Positions 12,056 through 24,626 of a stretch of 64,000 bases of DNA are shown piece by piece. A program made the translations under genes and the position numbers. Below the pieces are notes generated by a model that was given only the letters and a program-made list of their open reading frames with translations, did no database searches and was not told where the DNA came from. This DNA comes from Topomyia yanbarensis (lineage: Eukaryota; Arthropoda; Insecta; Diptera; Culicidae), in assembly GCF_030247195.1 (NCBI RefSeq), contig NC_080672.1:158975167-159039166 (forward strand), written 5' to 3'. Within the stretch, counting starts at the first letter, position 1. Each line of letters opens with the position of its first letter.

Positions 12056-12370
12056 TATTTGCCTTTCTCATATAACGAAAGGTTATGAAAGCAAGTTTTC
12101 AACCGAAGCCTGGAGAGCCGAGCGTCTTATACATTCGATTCAGTTCGTCGAGATCGGAAAATGTCTGTGTGCATGTGTGTATGTGTGTGTCATTTGACCT
12201 CACACAATTTTCTCATAGATGACTGAATCGATTGACACAAATTTAGTTAAATGAAAAGTATAACGCTCCCAATAGCTGCTATTGAATTTTTAGTTCATCT
12301 GACTTCGGGTTCCGGAGTTACGGGTTGAAGAGTACGGTCACACAGCAAATTCCCATATAAACTGGTAACA
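12056..12370 (+). repeat. Abundant Aedes-type dispersed repeat (TTTGCCTTTCTCATATAA)
   Basis: The segment starts TATTTGCCTTTCTCATATAA and contains GTTCGTCGAGATCGGAAAAT followed by a GT-rich run and GATGACTGAATCGATT. The copy at 41638-41856 on the minus strand matches in the same order. From memory, this arrangement is a very common Aedes repeat. The end near 12370 is approximate, and homology may extend to about 12530. Confidence 0.65.
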
Positions 12371-12764
12371 CCATGATGTCTAAATGATGTAATACATATT
12401 AAAATGGATGCAACAATACTTGAATTTGCAGATCTAGATCACTTATGACCAATAAAAGTAGCTTTGACCACGTATTTTTCGAGAAACAGAAATATCCCCA
12501 TTCACATACTATGGTTATTTGCTTTAAAATGAGGTATGGATTGTATTTTCTGAGCGCTACTTCAAAAGTTATAGCATTTAATATATTTTTCCCATAGTAC
12601 CAAGTTCAAAAATTTGAATCGAAGTGGGCGGGGGTCTAGAATTGTCCAAATGATGTGAAATTTCGCATCTGTGCTTACTTGGACATTTGTCGCAATGAGA
12701 ATTCAAAACAATTTTTTTTGCAATGCCCTAATAGACTGTCATTTGCATACCACTTAGAGTTCGC
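12371..12764. other. Unassigned DNA, possibly continuation of the repeat
   Basis: No independent structure is visible. The first 160 bp may still belong to the preceding repeat. Confidence 0.35.
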
Positions 12765-13848
12765 TATACCGATCCTTTTTGGCGAGAACCGGTACTACGG
12801 TACTGAAGCTCTCAGTACCGGTAAAGTACCAGTACTCGAATATTTTTTTTAAAAAATTCGAACAAAGTGTCAAAGTGAAATTGAATGCTTAAACCGAAAA
12901 CATTATTCTCAGATGATTAATTTGTGCTGATCAAAAAAGCATGTTTATTGTTTTTAATTGCTTCGGAATGGCATGACTCATTTCACAGAAGATATTTTTC
13001 GTATGCGGCACCTGCTTTTTTTCGAAATATAGGCTACTTTGAAATCAATAACTTCTACACGGTGTGACTTTCGTCGACTTCAACAGACGGTAAATGTAAG
13101 AAACCCTATTAACAATAGTAAATCAAAGCGAGAATTGCAGAGACTCTGTGCAGGTTGCTCGCATTTCCTCTCTTGCTTTTCTGTAAATTGGTTTCGACCT
13201 TTATGTCGTTTTCTTACTATTCTCTAATGCATACCAAGGCTTTCCTGTAAACTATGGAGTTTTGCTGAATTTTCCGATCACAAGAAATAACAAATTGCCA
13301 CATTTGAAGCAGTTCACCAAGTCTAAAATTGTTAGCTACTAAATCGCTGTTCGTTCTTTTATAGATAAAGGTTTAAGAGCAAACCAAATACAAACAAGAC
13401 ATGACATAGACCATAGCCTTATTACGCACCAACTAGTGAATAATGGAAAACAATCACCATGTTGCTAATAAAAAAAATCATAGAAAAATTTTACGTCTCT
13501 TACGCTAGATTTATTTTCGACAAAATAGTGCAGGAATTTAAACAAACCGTTCAGTACAACGGGAGCTAGTAATGTTTAACTTCTAGAACTATTATGATGA
13601 TGGCCTCACCTGATTTCCACACAAAGGTGTTAGCTCAACGATTTATTTAGAAGATATTTAATATAATTAAGTCATCTTGCAGTCATTTTTAAACAGGTCC
13701 CCCTAGAGAGTCCACATACTTTTCATGAAAATATTGTATGGTACCGAAAACCGGTACTGGCTTTTGTTCAGTACCGGTATTACGGTACCAAAACTGGGTC
13801 GGTATTTCCGGGATTTTCGGTACCGGTATTACCGGTATCACAACCCTA
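12765..13848. mobile_element. ACCGGT-rich TIR element
   Basis: Both ends carry runs of ACCGGTA(C/T): at the left about 12788-12832 and at the right about 13741-13838, inverted relative to each other. The right terminus reads ACCGGTATCACAACCCTAAT. Such CCGGTA-rich subterminal repeats characterise a group of insect MITE-like elements. The left outer end is worn, so the start is approximate, and no transposase was found. Confidence 0.6.
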
Positions 13849-14610
<762 letters not shown>

Positions 14611-15480
14611 TTGCCATCAACAAGCTTTTCATAAATTTGAATATATGTACACTAACGTATGCTGCATGCTCGAAGTATTCAAAGGACATCATCATCCAAG
14701 CATATGCAGAAACAGTGTTATCAATTTTTGGCAATCTTGATTTCCGGCATTGATACATACCTTGTTGTCCTTTCAGGTTTAAAGCAAATTCGAAAAAGAA
14801 TATCTTGTTGAAACACTTTCGGATTGTGCGAGTGTGCGCTGATCATTGCCATCGTGTCCATATCACTATTGAATGTAATCTGAAGACACCTATCTTTTCG
14901 CTCTTTGTCAGCATTCTATTCGAGATTCTTGGTTCTTGCTATAGAACTGCATTACAAATAGCAAAATCAGTCAGGCATCTTGGTAGCATTCGAAGACAAC
15001 AAACTTTCTGCGTACAATGCAGCTCATCTAGCCCAGCCTACCGACGACTAGTCTACAACAGATTTCCTTGCAAGAAGATCGCCAATTGAGGCACAATGAA
15101 ACCTCCAATCCATCCATCATGCTGCGGCCAATTTTGCTGCTACGACTAATTTCCTTCTAGCCTGAAATAACATTCCCAAATTCGTCTCCATTCAGGGAAT
15201 TAAGAATCCTCAATTGGCAGACAAATAAGTAGTTCCATAGACACAAAGCCGGGGCAGGGCAAAAAATGTCATTTCGTAATGCATCGGTGTGTGTAAAAGT
15301 GGGTATTATTCACTTCACCGCGATTGTCCTCCTTGGTCCTTTTTGGTACTCAGCTTCTAGTTCAGCACCACAGAATCGCATCAATCCAACCGTGCAGCAG
15401 ATCCTTGTTTTCATTTATTTATGCGATTTATGTGAAAAGCGGTTTCTATTCAAAATTTTCCTATTTTTTATTCCCACTTT
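14611..15480. other. Unassigned DNA
   Basis: Short frames at 14805-15089 and 15266-15484 show no domain. No repeat ends seen. Confidence 0.4.
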
Positions 15481-16060
15481 TTGACGAGCGGACCAAATGT
15501 GCTACGCCGGGGACAGTCTACCAGAAAAAAATCTGTGTGTAGTCGAGGACACAAACAGAGGATTAGGAACGTTATTATTCTCGATTGCTGCAGGAATTTC
15601 GTTACTGCTCTTTTTTCTCAAATTTGAGCAAGAGTGAGGACACGCTCTGTTCAGGTAAAAAATTGTCAACGGCTGACCGAAGGCTGAATACCCTGTGACA
15701 CACTGCAAACGGCACCGGTACGCGTTCAACCCGCCTCGGCACGACCGAGCAGGAATGATATCCGTCGTACCGTATTAACATAGGGATTTGGATGAGATTG
15801 AAGACAGTTTACGATCTCTCGCAGAAGGCCTGCTGCAGCTAGAAATATCGCCCGAGATCCGAGCTGTTATCTTGATCATGTTTGCGTTTTCGGAACAACA
15901 CACGCCGGAGGGGCCTGACTGAGCAAGGGATGATGATGGGAAAATGATTTCGTGTTGATGACGAAGAAGACGTATAGGACTATACGTCCTTCGGGGTCAG
16001 CTTACTAAAAAGGAGGCTTGAATAAACCGATGTATGATCCTTTTTGAAATTGATTCCATG
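15481..16060 (+). other. GC-richer segment with a coding-like piece at 15779-15922
   Basis: GC content rises visibly over this segment. Between a stop at 15776 and a TGA at 15920, the plus-strand frame reads D-L-D-E-I-E-D-S-L-R-S-L-A-E-G-L-L-Q-L-E, then a hydrophobic R-A-V-I-L-I-M-F-A-F. This looks like an amphipathic helix and codon use is coding-like. There is no ATG of its own beyond an internal one, and no splice acceptor is obvious. A palindrome ACGTATAGGACTATACGT follows near 15970. It may be a decayed transposon ORF or an exon fragment; I do not recognise the protein. Confidence 0.28.
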
Positions 16061-17619
16061 GCACAGTGTCATTCCCTCCATGAGATATTTTGCATTCCTG
16101 TTTGGATCATTTGTGCATTATAAGGAATTAATTGGATGTATGAAACGAATTTCTAGACCTGTATGTTTATCCATATAGAATTAAACAATCACGTCAAAGT
16201 ATCATAATGCACGCTAAAAAACAGATTAAATTTACTTACTGCTGGCTGCAATATGCTTTTCTGTTCAGAAATACGTATTTGAAGTTGGCGTAGGTTCATC
16301 TCAATAGTAAGGGTGCCATACTATTTTATTAATTACTCTACCTAATCAAAAGGTTGCATTTTATTCGTACTGTCACGCTATGATCGTTCAGTATTCTATC
16401 CCGATTAGTGGCGTGTGCCCGTGTGAAACAATAACAATAAGGACACTGCTATTAGTTTTTGCACATACTTTAGCAAAAATAAAATCGCTTTTGTGGTTTT
16501 TCCTGCTTAATGCTTTTCCATTTGTTCTGTGATCCGTTGGTTTTCGCTCGTGGATAGCATGCCCAAAGTATTTGACCAAAAAAATGTTTTCTTCAGAGGT
16601 TTTATAAGAGTGTGACGCGCCGTACTCAAAATAAACCAAGGTGGATAAAGCACGCACGCGAATTTTTTTTTTTCCTTTGACTGGCTTTTATTGTTGGGGG
16701 TTTTTCTTTTTAATTGCGAGATGCGCGTAAATGTCGCTGCGTACAAACCCGCCCAATCCTTTTTGACTACCCTTCAGTAACAGTAAAAATTCGTAGTTTT
16801 TTCGTAATAAACTACCGTCCACTGGAAAAACCTTGAAATAATGGTGGTTTTAAATCACATCACTCCTTATAACTTCTCGAATTTTACTTAAAACTTCAAA
16901 GCTTCTTTTGCGAAACCTACACTTGAAAAATAGCCTAACATTTCCAAAAGGATTCCAATCTGAGTAATCATTATCTACGCAAGTTCATGTTGAGAGAGTT
17001 TTTAAATCCGCATGATTTGTTAGCAGTCCCCAGCAGGTTAAAGTTTGTCTTTGAGGATAAATTCTCGAAAAAATATAACTTGGCAAGGAAATTGTGACGG
17101 ATAAGATTTGGAAGTATATAAAAGAGCGTGCCTCAACAAACAGATTTTGTTCTTCATTAAATCCCATGATGGTCAAATTACGTTGGCCAGATCTAGCCAA
17201 TAGCCATAATTGCAAGGATTTGCTTCAATGGTAGAACGACAATAGGATTCAGCTGTTCCCAGTTCCATCCACTAGAGATATATTGAACGATACTGAAGCG
17301 GATACTGAAGATTTAGATTTCCAAGAACGTGACTGAAGAAGGTGTGCGCCGGCTGATCGTCCATCAGTGCGAGAATTTATTCAAAACAGATACGAATAAA
17401 TATTGATGTTATTGTTTTTTACGTGTGCCAAATTGGAAACGTTCTGAAACATCACTTCGGGATTGCGATAATATTCCTGACTGATGAGAACTTTTCAACA
17501 GAAAAGCCTAACTTTTGCAGTCGTAACTGAAATTCTAATTTATACTGTTAATTTTGCATTCAATTAGAAACGATAATGAAATGGGGTATTACTAGAGCTT
17601 CCATTTCCCGACGGTTTTC
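16061..17619. other. Unassigned DNA
   Basis: Mostly AT-rich. Frames at 16388-16657, 16507-16746 and 16985-17215 overlap on the same strand or lack any domain. No repeat ends are recognised up to the retrotransposon at about 17620. Confidence 0.4.
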
Positions 17620-17725
17620 AGCTTCCCGGGATTCGGGAAATAAATGAGTGGTATTTGAATTTTGTAACACATTTATTGCTTTCTGCCGACTGCGCGGGCG
17701 CTGACCCCGTGTTTTGACGTTTTCT

Positions 17726-18766
17726 ATGGTTCCCCGTCCGGATGGTCAAATGGAAGTTGAATCGGGTTCAACTTCTAAGGCTGTAACCGGCCCGAATGCT
17801 ACCCGGAACTCTCAACTGGTCCATTTGTGGTCTTCTTTCGGCCCAAGACTAAATCACTGAATCTTCTTCAGATTTCTAAAGACCTGACAGAACGGTTCTC
17901 GGCTGTGACCGAAATTTCAAAGACCCGCTCGGACAACATAAGGGTGTTGCTAGCTAACTCAAAGCAGGCAAACGATATTGCTTGCTGTGAGCACTTTACG
18001 CGAGATTATAACATGTATATTCCAGCTGTAAAGTTACAATCTGAAGGCGTCGTCACCGATGAGAGTTTGACGTGCGAGGATCTGCTGAAGTACGGGCTTG
18101 GCCGTTTTAGAGACCGCTTACTTCAGCCAGTGAAAATACTTGAGTGCAAGCGTTTGCACTCAGTAGTAGTTGCGGGGGATGGTTCAAAAACGTACCCCAA
18201 TCAAACTCTTATCGTACCGCTCTTGCACAAGATTTGTCTGTCTGTGCGTCTGTTTGTACCGCTGGTCATGAATTGCACAAAGTGTAAACATATGGGTCAC
18301 ACAGCGAGGCTGATGACCCACAAGAGGGAACATCCACTGGGTGCCTAGAAGTTATAGGAAGAGGAGGAACATTTCCTCTCCTAAAGTTCCTTATAAAGGT
18401 CAGAAGGTGTCCCTAGACGGGGCTCCCAAAGTGAAATCTCTTGGAAGTGTTGCAACCAAGCCGAAGCAAGTAGCTCCTGGTCTCGGAGGATTAAACCCCG
18501 AGAAGGAGTTCCCAACATTTCCCGGAACATCAAAAATCCCAAATGTTCTTCTGTTTCAGTTAGAGAATAATCGCGGCATTGGAATTATCAAACTCTCGGA
18601 CATTGTGGACTGGATAATAAAAACTTTCAATATAACTGATCCTATTAAAAGTCTGTTGTTAGCTCTTCTACCTACAGTAAGAACATTATTAAAGCAGTTG
18701 ACTGCGAATCCAATCCTTTCAGCGATTGTATCCTTCGAACGAGGTCACGGATTCACTGTTCTATAG
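17726..18766 (+). pseudogene. LINE ORF1 (gag-like nucleic-acid-binding protein), broken
   Basis: An ATG at 17726 opens a polar N-terminus; a one-base frameshift before 17827 moves it into the frame read to 18348, and another shift leads into the frame 18341-18766. In functional relatives this protein coats the element's RNA in the cytoplasm. The 17827-18348 part carries a coiled, charged region followed by a zinc knuckle: Cys codons at 18274 and 18283 and His at 18298 (CTKCKHMGH). The expected fourth ligand, a Cys, is missing, so the knuckle is destroyed. The C-terminal part is basic and Pro/Lys-rich (RKRRN, PKVPYKGQK), as usual after the knuckles of such proteins. No function is expected. 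Confidence 0.75.
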
Positions 18767-19739
18767 TGGAATTGCAGAAGTATCATCCCGAAAATAGATT
18801 CTTCCAAACTTTTCATAAATAGCTTAAGATGCGATACACATTTTTCCATGGTGGAGTTCTCACTTCCTCTCTTGTCGTGTAACAATAAAGCTTTAGGGCC
18901 AGACAAATCAAATTCAACTTGTTGAAGAATCTGCCAGACTCTGTCAAGAGACGCTTGTTGAACTTATTTAATAAGTTTCTTGAGGCTAACATTGTCCCAC
19001 ACAATTGGAGACAAGTGAAGGTCATAGCCATCCAAAAACCAGGAAAACCAGTCTCCGATCACAATTCGTATCGACCGATCGCGATGCTATCCTGTATCCG
19101 GAAGTTGTTCGAGAAAATGATCCTATCCCGCCTCGACAATTGAGTTGAAGCAAATGGCTTACTGTCAGATACACAATTTGGCTTTCGCAAAGGCAAAGGG
19201 ACGAACGATTGTCTTGCGTTGCTCTCAACCGAAATTCAAATGGCCTATGCTAGCAAAGAGCAGATGGCATCAGTGTTCCTAGATATAAAGGAAGCTTTTG
19301 ATTCAGTTTCTATCAACATTCTTTCAGAGAAGCTGCACCAGCATGGTCTTTCAGCGACTTTAAACAACTTTTTACTAAACTTGTTGTCGGAAAATCACAT
19401 GCATTTTTCGCATGGTGACTTATCGACATCACGATTTAGCTACATGGGCCTTCCCCAGGGCTCATGTCTAAGCCCTCTGTTATACAATTTCTATGCCAAC
19501 GACATTGATGATTGTCTTGACAATTCCTGCTCGTTAAGGCAACGTGCAGACGATGGCGTGGTTTCTGTTACGGGACCCAAAGCTGTTGATCTACAAGGAC
19601 CATTACAGAATACCTTGGACAATTTGTCTGCTTACGCTATTAAGCTGGGTATCGAATTCTCCACGGAGAAAACTGAGCCTGTTGTATTTTCTAGGAAGCG
19701 TGAACCAGCACAACTACAGCTTCTATTATTGGGTCAAAC
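18750..19739 (+). pseudogene. LINE ORF2, endonuclease stub and N-terminal half of RT
   Basis: The stub at about 18757-18830 has the Q-W-N-C-R-S-like start of an apurinic-type endonuclease (here one codon is a stop, TAG at 18764). The rest of that domain is absent; the sequence jumps near 18840 to the start of the RT (N-N-K-A-L-G-P-D-K). The RT then runs in one frame from 18919. Visible motifs are SYRPIAMLS, TQFGFRKGKGTNDCL, VFLDIKEAFDSV with the first catalytic Asp, GLPQGSCLSPLLYNFY, and ADDG with the catalytic Asp pair at 19549-19554. One in-frame TGA at 19141 replaces what is normally a Trp position. The frame is cut at 19740 by the MITE. Confidence 0.85.
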
Positions 19740-19741
19740 TA

Positions 19742-20124
19742 CACAGAAAAAAATATTTTGTAATTTTAAGTTTATTTTCATGCACATATTTGGAGCATGA
19801 ATATAAATATAAAATTAAGTTCCACCACAAACACACACGACTTGTCGTGCTTTCTTCAACGAATTTTATTATTATTTTACACGTGGATTGAAAATTACAG
19901 TTTCTTTAAACGGAAAACCAATGCGCTTCTTATGTATTTTTACTCGAAAACTGCTGTAAAATGAATGACATGTAATATTACACGAATGAAAGTGTAAAAT
20001 TGTATGCTGTTTGGTGCTCCAATTGATTTTAACGTAATTTTCAATCAAATTTTCGATTCAATCGTTGTATGTTTACATTCGTATTGATTTACATGTCATT
20101 TAAATTTCATTATTTTTTGGTGTG
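19742..20124 (-). mobile_element. MITE family A, copy 1, inside the LINE RT
   Basis: TA flanks both ends (19740-19741 and 20125-20126). The ends are CACAGAAAAAAATATTTTG and, on the other side, TTTTTTGGTGTG. Length is 383 bp. It interrupts the RT; excising it and one TA restores continuity toward the KYLGVCFDSKGTW stretch. Four other copies lie at 30990, 43806, 47548 and 47970. Because it sits within the LINE, it is younger than that LINE copy. Confidence 0.9.
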
Positions 20125-20126
20125 TA

Positions 20127-20826
20127 TAGCTAAGGCCTCGCAGTAAAATATCTAGGGGTCTGCTTCGACTCGAAAGGTACTTGGGGATACCACATTAGGT
20201 ATCTGAAACAGAAATGCCGACAAAGGATCAACTTTTTTCGTACAATAACCGGAACATGGTGGGGTGCCCACCCAAGAGACCTAATTAGGTTGTATCAAAC
20301 AACGATACTGTCGGTAATGGAATACGGATGCTTCTGCTTTCGCTCCGCCGCGAACATACATTTCATCAAACTCGAAAGAATTCAGTATCGTTGTTTGCGT
20401 ATCGCCTTAGGGTGCATGCAGTCGACCCATACGATAAGTCTCGAAGTGCTGTCGGGCGTTCTCCCGTTGAAAAATCGATTTTGGGAACTCTCATATCGTT
20501 TGCTCATTCGATGCGATATCTTGAACCCGGTCGTGATTGAAAATTTCGAAAGGCTTGTTGAGCTCAATTCTCAGACCCGTTTCATGTCCCTGTACTTTGA
20601 CTACATGGCGCAGAATATTAACCCTTCTTCTTACAATCCCAACCGTGTGCAGTTCATAAATACTTCTGAATCTACTGTTTCCTTCGACACATCCATGAAA
20701 GACGAGATCTGTGGAATTCCGGACCACATACGCCCACAAGTGGTTCCAAACATTTTTTATAATAAATTCCGAGAACTGCTCGACTGCTCAAAGATGTTTT
20801 ATACTGACGGGTCAAACTGGGTCCAC
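20127..20826 (+). pseudogene. LINE ORF2, C-terminal RT/thumb and start of RNase H
   Basis: The frame continues the RT after the MITE: VKYLGVCFDSKGTWG near 20147, then the thumb/connection region with RTITGTWWGAHPRDLIRLYQ and SVMEYGCFCF. From 20290 it is open to a TAG at 20827. At the end lies F-Y-T-D-G-S-N (first RNase H Asp at 20806-20808). The stop directly after is caused by a local frameshift, since RNase H continues in another frame. In a live element this polypeptide would copy the RNA at the nicked chromosomal target. Confidence 0.82.
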
Positions 20827-21590
20827 TAGCTTCGGTATTTTCAATCAAAAATCTTCTACAAACTCAGTGGCCCTGCTTCAGTTTACGCCGCAGAACTAGT
20901 TGCTATTCAGTATACCCTTGGGGTCATTGACACACTACCCGCAGACCATTACTTCATCGTTTCGGATAGCCTCAGTTCAATTGACGCTATTCGATCGATG
21001 CAGCATTGAAAGCACTCCTCGTATTTTTTGGGGAAAATACGGGAGCTACTAAGTGCTTTATCTAACAAATCTTTCCAGATTACCTTGGTGTGGGTCCCTT
21101 CTCATTGCTCCATTCCGGGCAATGAGAAGGCGGACTCCTTAGCAAAGGTGGGTGCCCTAGAAGGTGACGTCTATGAAAGACCAACTTGCTTCAGAGAATT
21201 TTTCAGTATTACTCATCAGAGAACCCTAGAATGTTGACAAAACTCGCAGAGCAATGGGGAGCTAGGAAGGTGGCTACATTCGATAGTCCCCAAGGTATCG
21301 ACGAAAATCAAGGGGATGGATGAGGGTCATTCGTGTGATATCCTGACTCACGGCGAACCATTACACGCTAGATGCACATCCCCGGCGTATTGGGCTCGTT
21401 GATAGTAGTATCTGCGCTTGTAGTGACGGCTATCACGACATCGAGCACATTGTCTGGGCGTACACCGAGTACAGTTCCGCCAGGTCTCGGCTAATGGATA
21501 TACCGCGGGCCCGAAGAAAACCAACTAACGTCCCGGTTCGAGATGTCCCTCGTTTACACCTTCTTAAAACCATCAATATAGAAATCTAAC
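20827..21590 (+). pseudogene. LINE ORF2, RNase H and C-terminus, broken
   Basis: After the frameshift the protein resumes with VYAAELVAIQYTL (catalytic Glu), then FIVSDSLSSIDAIRSM (catalytic Asp), a TGA at about 21007, and from 21028 a frame with VWVPSHCSIPGNEKADSLA. This last is the His-containing signature of RNase HI domains in I/LOA-type LINEs. Further stops and indels occur from 21235. The last recognisable piece (VPVRD..RLHLLKTINIEI) ends with a TAA at about 21588. RNase H would remove template RNA during target-primed reverse transcription. Confidence 0.82.
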
Positions 21591-21980
21591 TGCCCCTTCT
21601 TATTTTCTATCATTCTCAGAAACGCTCTCTTCCACCTGTACCATACACCCACGAAGGTTTGATGCGACTACAAGTCGACACAAAACATCTCTGTCGAATG
21701 AGCCAACAAACACGGGACCTACAGTACGAACATCACATGCGCAACTCGAAGTGTTGCCAATCCACATCTGAGCTGTACTACAAAATCGAAACCTCTGCCG
21801 TCTTGAGGAGGACCCCCCAGTGTCCCAGTACATTATTCTTCCTTATGTAGGCCACCCGAGTCTGTCATCTACGCCGTTGATCTCCCGATGCCTGAAACTG
21901 AAAGTTTATAATTTTCTCCCCCTGTCATCTTTGTCCACCCTCCCTCCCCTGACTCTTATATCCAGAAGTATAACCTCAAA
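21589..21980 (+). other. LINE 3' UTR
   Basis: Matches the reverse complement of 23844-24240 along its whole length. Overlapping short frames on both strands are shadows. The shared homology ends at TATAACC, which marks the 3' terminus. Confidence 0.7.
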
Positions 21981-22044
21981 CCTGGTACATTCGCTTCAAT
22001 TTCCAAAGATTCAACATGACCCCCAGCGTGCTATGCTTTTCTAT

Positions 22045-22520
22045 ACAAATACAGCATCAATTATTAACTTTTATTCATATCTCTATTTTGATCTTGAAAC
22101 AATCGGTGAGATGCATTTTCAAACAATATGGTAAAGTAATCTAGAAAGCATAGTAATTTTTCGCTAAAGGCTTGCCCAGCATGCAATAATTTCAGTAAAA
22201 GTAAAACTGCATTTTTCTCGCAATACATGAATTTTTATTTTGAAAATTTTCATGCTATTGTGTTTCTAAGACATTTTTACACATAAAAACGGCTAAAACT
22301 TCATTATAACTCGAGCCAACCACAAGATGTAGTGATTTCAAGCAAAAAACTCACAATTTCTCATTACGTTTCTCGCTATATTTCAGTAACCAAACAGAAT
22401 TTCAAAATTTTGAAAACGCCGCTTTGTAGGGATTTTTCAGACAAGTAATGTGGCATATCTAACTCAGTTTTCCCCAAAATGGCGTTCGTCATAAGATAGC
22501 ACAACAGCGACGAGCTATTA
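22045..22520 (+). repeat. Dispersed repeat, pair with 5540-6230
   Basis: In-order matches to 5540-6230, including TCAATTATTAACTTTTATTC and CGTTTCTCGCTATAT. It is not tied to the adjacent LINE, whose 3' end lies upstream. Confidence 0.65.
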
Positions 22521-23843
22521 TAGGAATGCTGATTTTTCCGAATTTTTGGTTAGCAAGGAAACAGAGGACAAGCTGAAATGAAAAGATGCTTATGTTTACA
22601 TTTTGGGCGAACTTTTTCCTCTTGCATCAGATATAAACTTGCTTTTTCGCCGAAAACGTCCCATTCCTACATTAAACGCAGATGGTTCTATGTTTTGTAT
22701 TCTGCAAATGTGGCACTACGGTTATAGTCGAGTTGAGGTCGCAAAGAAGATGAAAACATGCCAGAAAGGATATCCCTCTCGTCATCTATGTACATTGCTT
22801 ATCTCGACTCCTATTCATACCCTTGCTATAGGAGTAAAAACCAAAATGTGTTGGTTAGCTTCTGGCATCGCCATTCAAGGAGTGGTGTAACCGGTGCAAC
22901 TGTTGAACTCGGCATCGCCTTTTTCCCTTTTGCATCGCTACCATCTTTTGTATCATTTTATGAGAATTTTATTTCGCGTTCTTTTTCGATGAACTTCCAG
23001 TAGCATCTGTATTGTAGATCAGAAACCGCATTAATACCATAGGTACACGCGCACGTGTTGCTACATGAGCATCGGTAAAAAAGTGCGTGTCCCCGGTTGT
23101 GGGTAGGAGGACATAATGTGACACAGCCGTCATCGCGGGCTGTGTTACTTGTAGCTGGATGGACTGTGTCCCTAGATCTTATCGGTACCATAGGTAAGCA
23201 TGATTAAATTATGCTTACCTGTTGTTTTATTTTATTTTATTTTATTAGATGACGTTCACGCGGGTCACGCTTCGATGACCTTTGTCATCAACGTTCTGTA
23301 AGTTTTAGCATTCAGCGTAAAAAATAGAGAGTTTTATCAGCCTACAATCTAGGAGGAAAACTTCTAGTTATGCGATTTAACTGTTTTCGAGAGATCAATA
23401 TAATTCTTCCCCATTTTTTTATTTCAATTCGTTCATTTCATAAGGCACGTTTGCGTTAGCTTAAAGGTGCCAATTTTGTTTTGTTTTATATTTTAAATTA
23501 CTTAAATCTAGGAGATTACATAATGATTTTTTTAATGAAACTGAGGAGTTTTTATAGCTATCTTATACTACTCAGAAGAGGGTAATTTAATTTTCGTAAG
23601 ATTAGGGGGGTCATTTAGTTTTTATGGCAATATGGTTTGACATTTTAAGCAGTGAGATTTTTGGAGCAAATAATTTTTAACTAAGGCGGTCAATTTTACA
23701 ACAATTATCAAAAAAGTAGAAATAACTAAAGGACGCGATTGAATTTTGTAAAGATTCGGGGAGATTAATTAGAGTTAGTTTTATGTGGTTGAAGAGTTGG
23801 GCATTTTCAACGAGAACGCGAAGATATTTGTGGGGAGGGGGGT
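22521..23843. other. Unassigned DNA with a hairpin and (TTTTA)n run
   Basis: Overlapping frames at 22603-22890 and 22758-23003 have no domain. A perfect inverted repeat GGTAAGCAT...ATGCTTACC lies at about 23192-23219, followed by a pentanucleotide (TTTTA)n run at 23224-23248. The hairpin plus short tandem tail could be the 3' end of a retroposon, which is inference. The rest is AT-rich. Confidence 0.4.
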
Positions 23844-24626
23844 AGGGGTTATACCTCTGGGTATAAGAGTCAGGGGAGGGAAGGTGGACAATGATTACAG
23901 GGGAAGAAAATTATAAACATTCAGTTACAGGCATCGAGAGATCAACGGCATAGATTACAGACTCGGGTGGCCTTCATCAGGAAGAATCATGTATTGGGAC
24001 GCTGGGTGGTCCTCCTCAAGATGGCAGAGGTTTCGATTTCGTAGTACGGCTCAGCTGTGGATTGGCAACACTTCGAGTTGCGCGTGTGATGTTGGTACTG
24101 TAGGTCCGTGTTTGTTGGCTCATTCGACAGCGATGTTTTGTGTCGCCTTGGAGTCGCATCAATCTTCGCGTGTGTATGGTACAGGTGGAAAAGAACGTGG
24201 CGTTTCTGAGAATGATAGGAAATAAGAAGGGATAGTTAAATTTGTATATTGATGTTTTTTAAGAAGGTGTAAACCAGGGACATATAGAGGAGATCGCGGC
24301 TTGCCAGCACATCTCGAACCGGGACGTTGGTTGGTCTTCCTCGGGCCAGCAGGGTATCCATTAGCCGAGACCTGGCGGAACTGTACTCGGTGCACGCCCA
24401 GACAATGTTCTCGATGTCTTGATAGCCGTCGCATAAGCGCAGATACCACTATCCACGAGCCCAATACGCCGGAGATGTGCATCCAGCGTGTATTGATTCG
24501 CCATGAGTCGGGACATCACACGAATGAAGTCACGACCCACATCCATCCCCTTGAACCAAGGTTTCGTCGATACCTTGGGGACTATCGAATGTAGCCACCT
24601 TTCTAGCTCTCTTCTTCCCCATTGTG
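23844..24626 (-). mobile_element. Same LINE family, 5'-truncated copy 2, inverted
   Basis: On the minus strand this reproduces 21245-21980: the C-terminal tail after RNase H and the 3' UTR. The minus frame near 24546 reads DVGRDFIRVMSRLMANQYT and LDAHLRRIGLVDS, then shifts frame. Truncation at the 5' side is typical of incomplete target-primed reverse transcription. It retains a stretch (WFKG-like region, about 24550) that is deleted or scrambled in copy 1, so neither copy derives directly from the other. Confidence 0.85.

Larger units (their letters stand above)
17620..21980 (+). mobile_element. Decayed I/LOA-type non-LTR retrotransposon, copy 1
   Basis: The order is: leader, gag-like ORF1 with a zinc knuckle, a short remnant of the endonuclease start, reverse transcriptase, RNase H, then a roughly 390-bp 3' UTR ending near ATCCAGAAGTATAACC. 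RT plus RNase H places it with the I/LOA group, not with Jockey elements, which lack RNase H. It is dead: frameshifts, in-frame stops, loss of most of the endonuclease, and a 383-bp MITE inside the RT. The 3' end has no poly-A; the 3' 740 bp recur inverted at 23844-24626. Confidence 0.85.

Noticed and set aside
21600..21850. Opposite-strand frames in the LINE 3' UTR, echoed at 23989-24225
   Set aside because: The same non-coding 3' UTR occurs in both LINE copies; the echo comes from copy number, not protein conservation.
22603..23003. Overlapping plus-strand frames of 95 and 81 codons
   Set aside because: They overlap in different frames, with no motif in either; probably chance frames.
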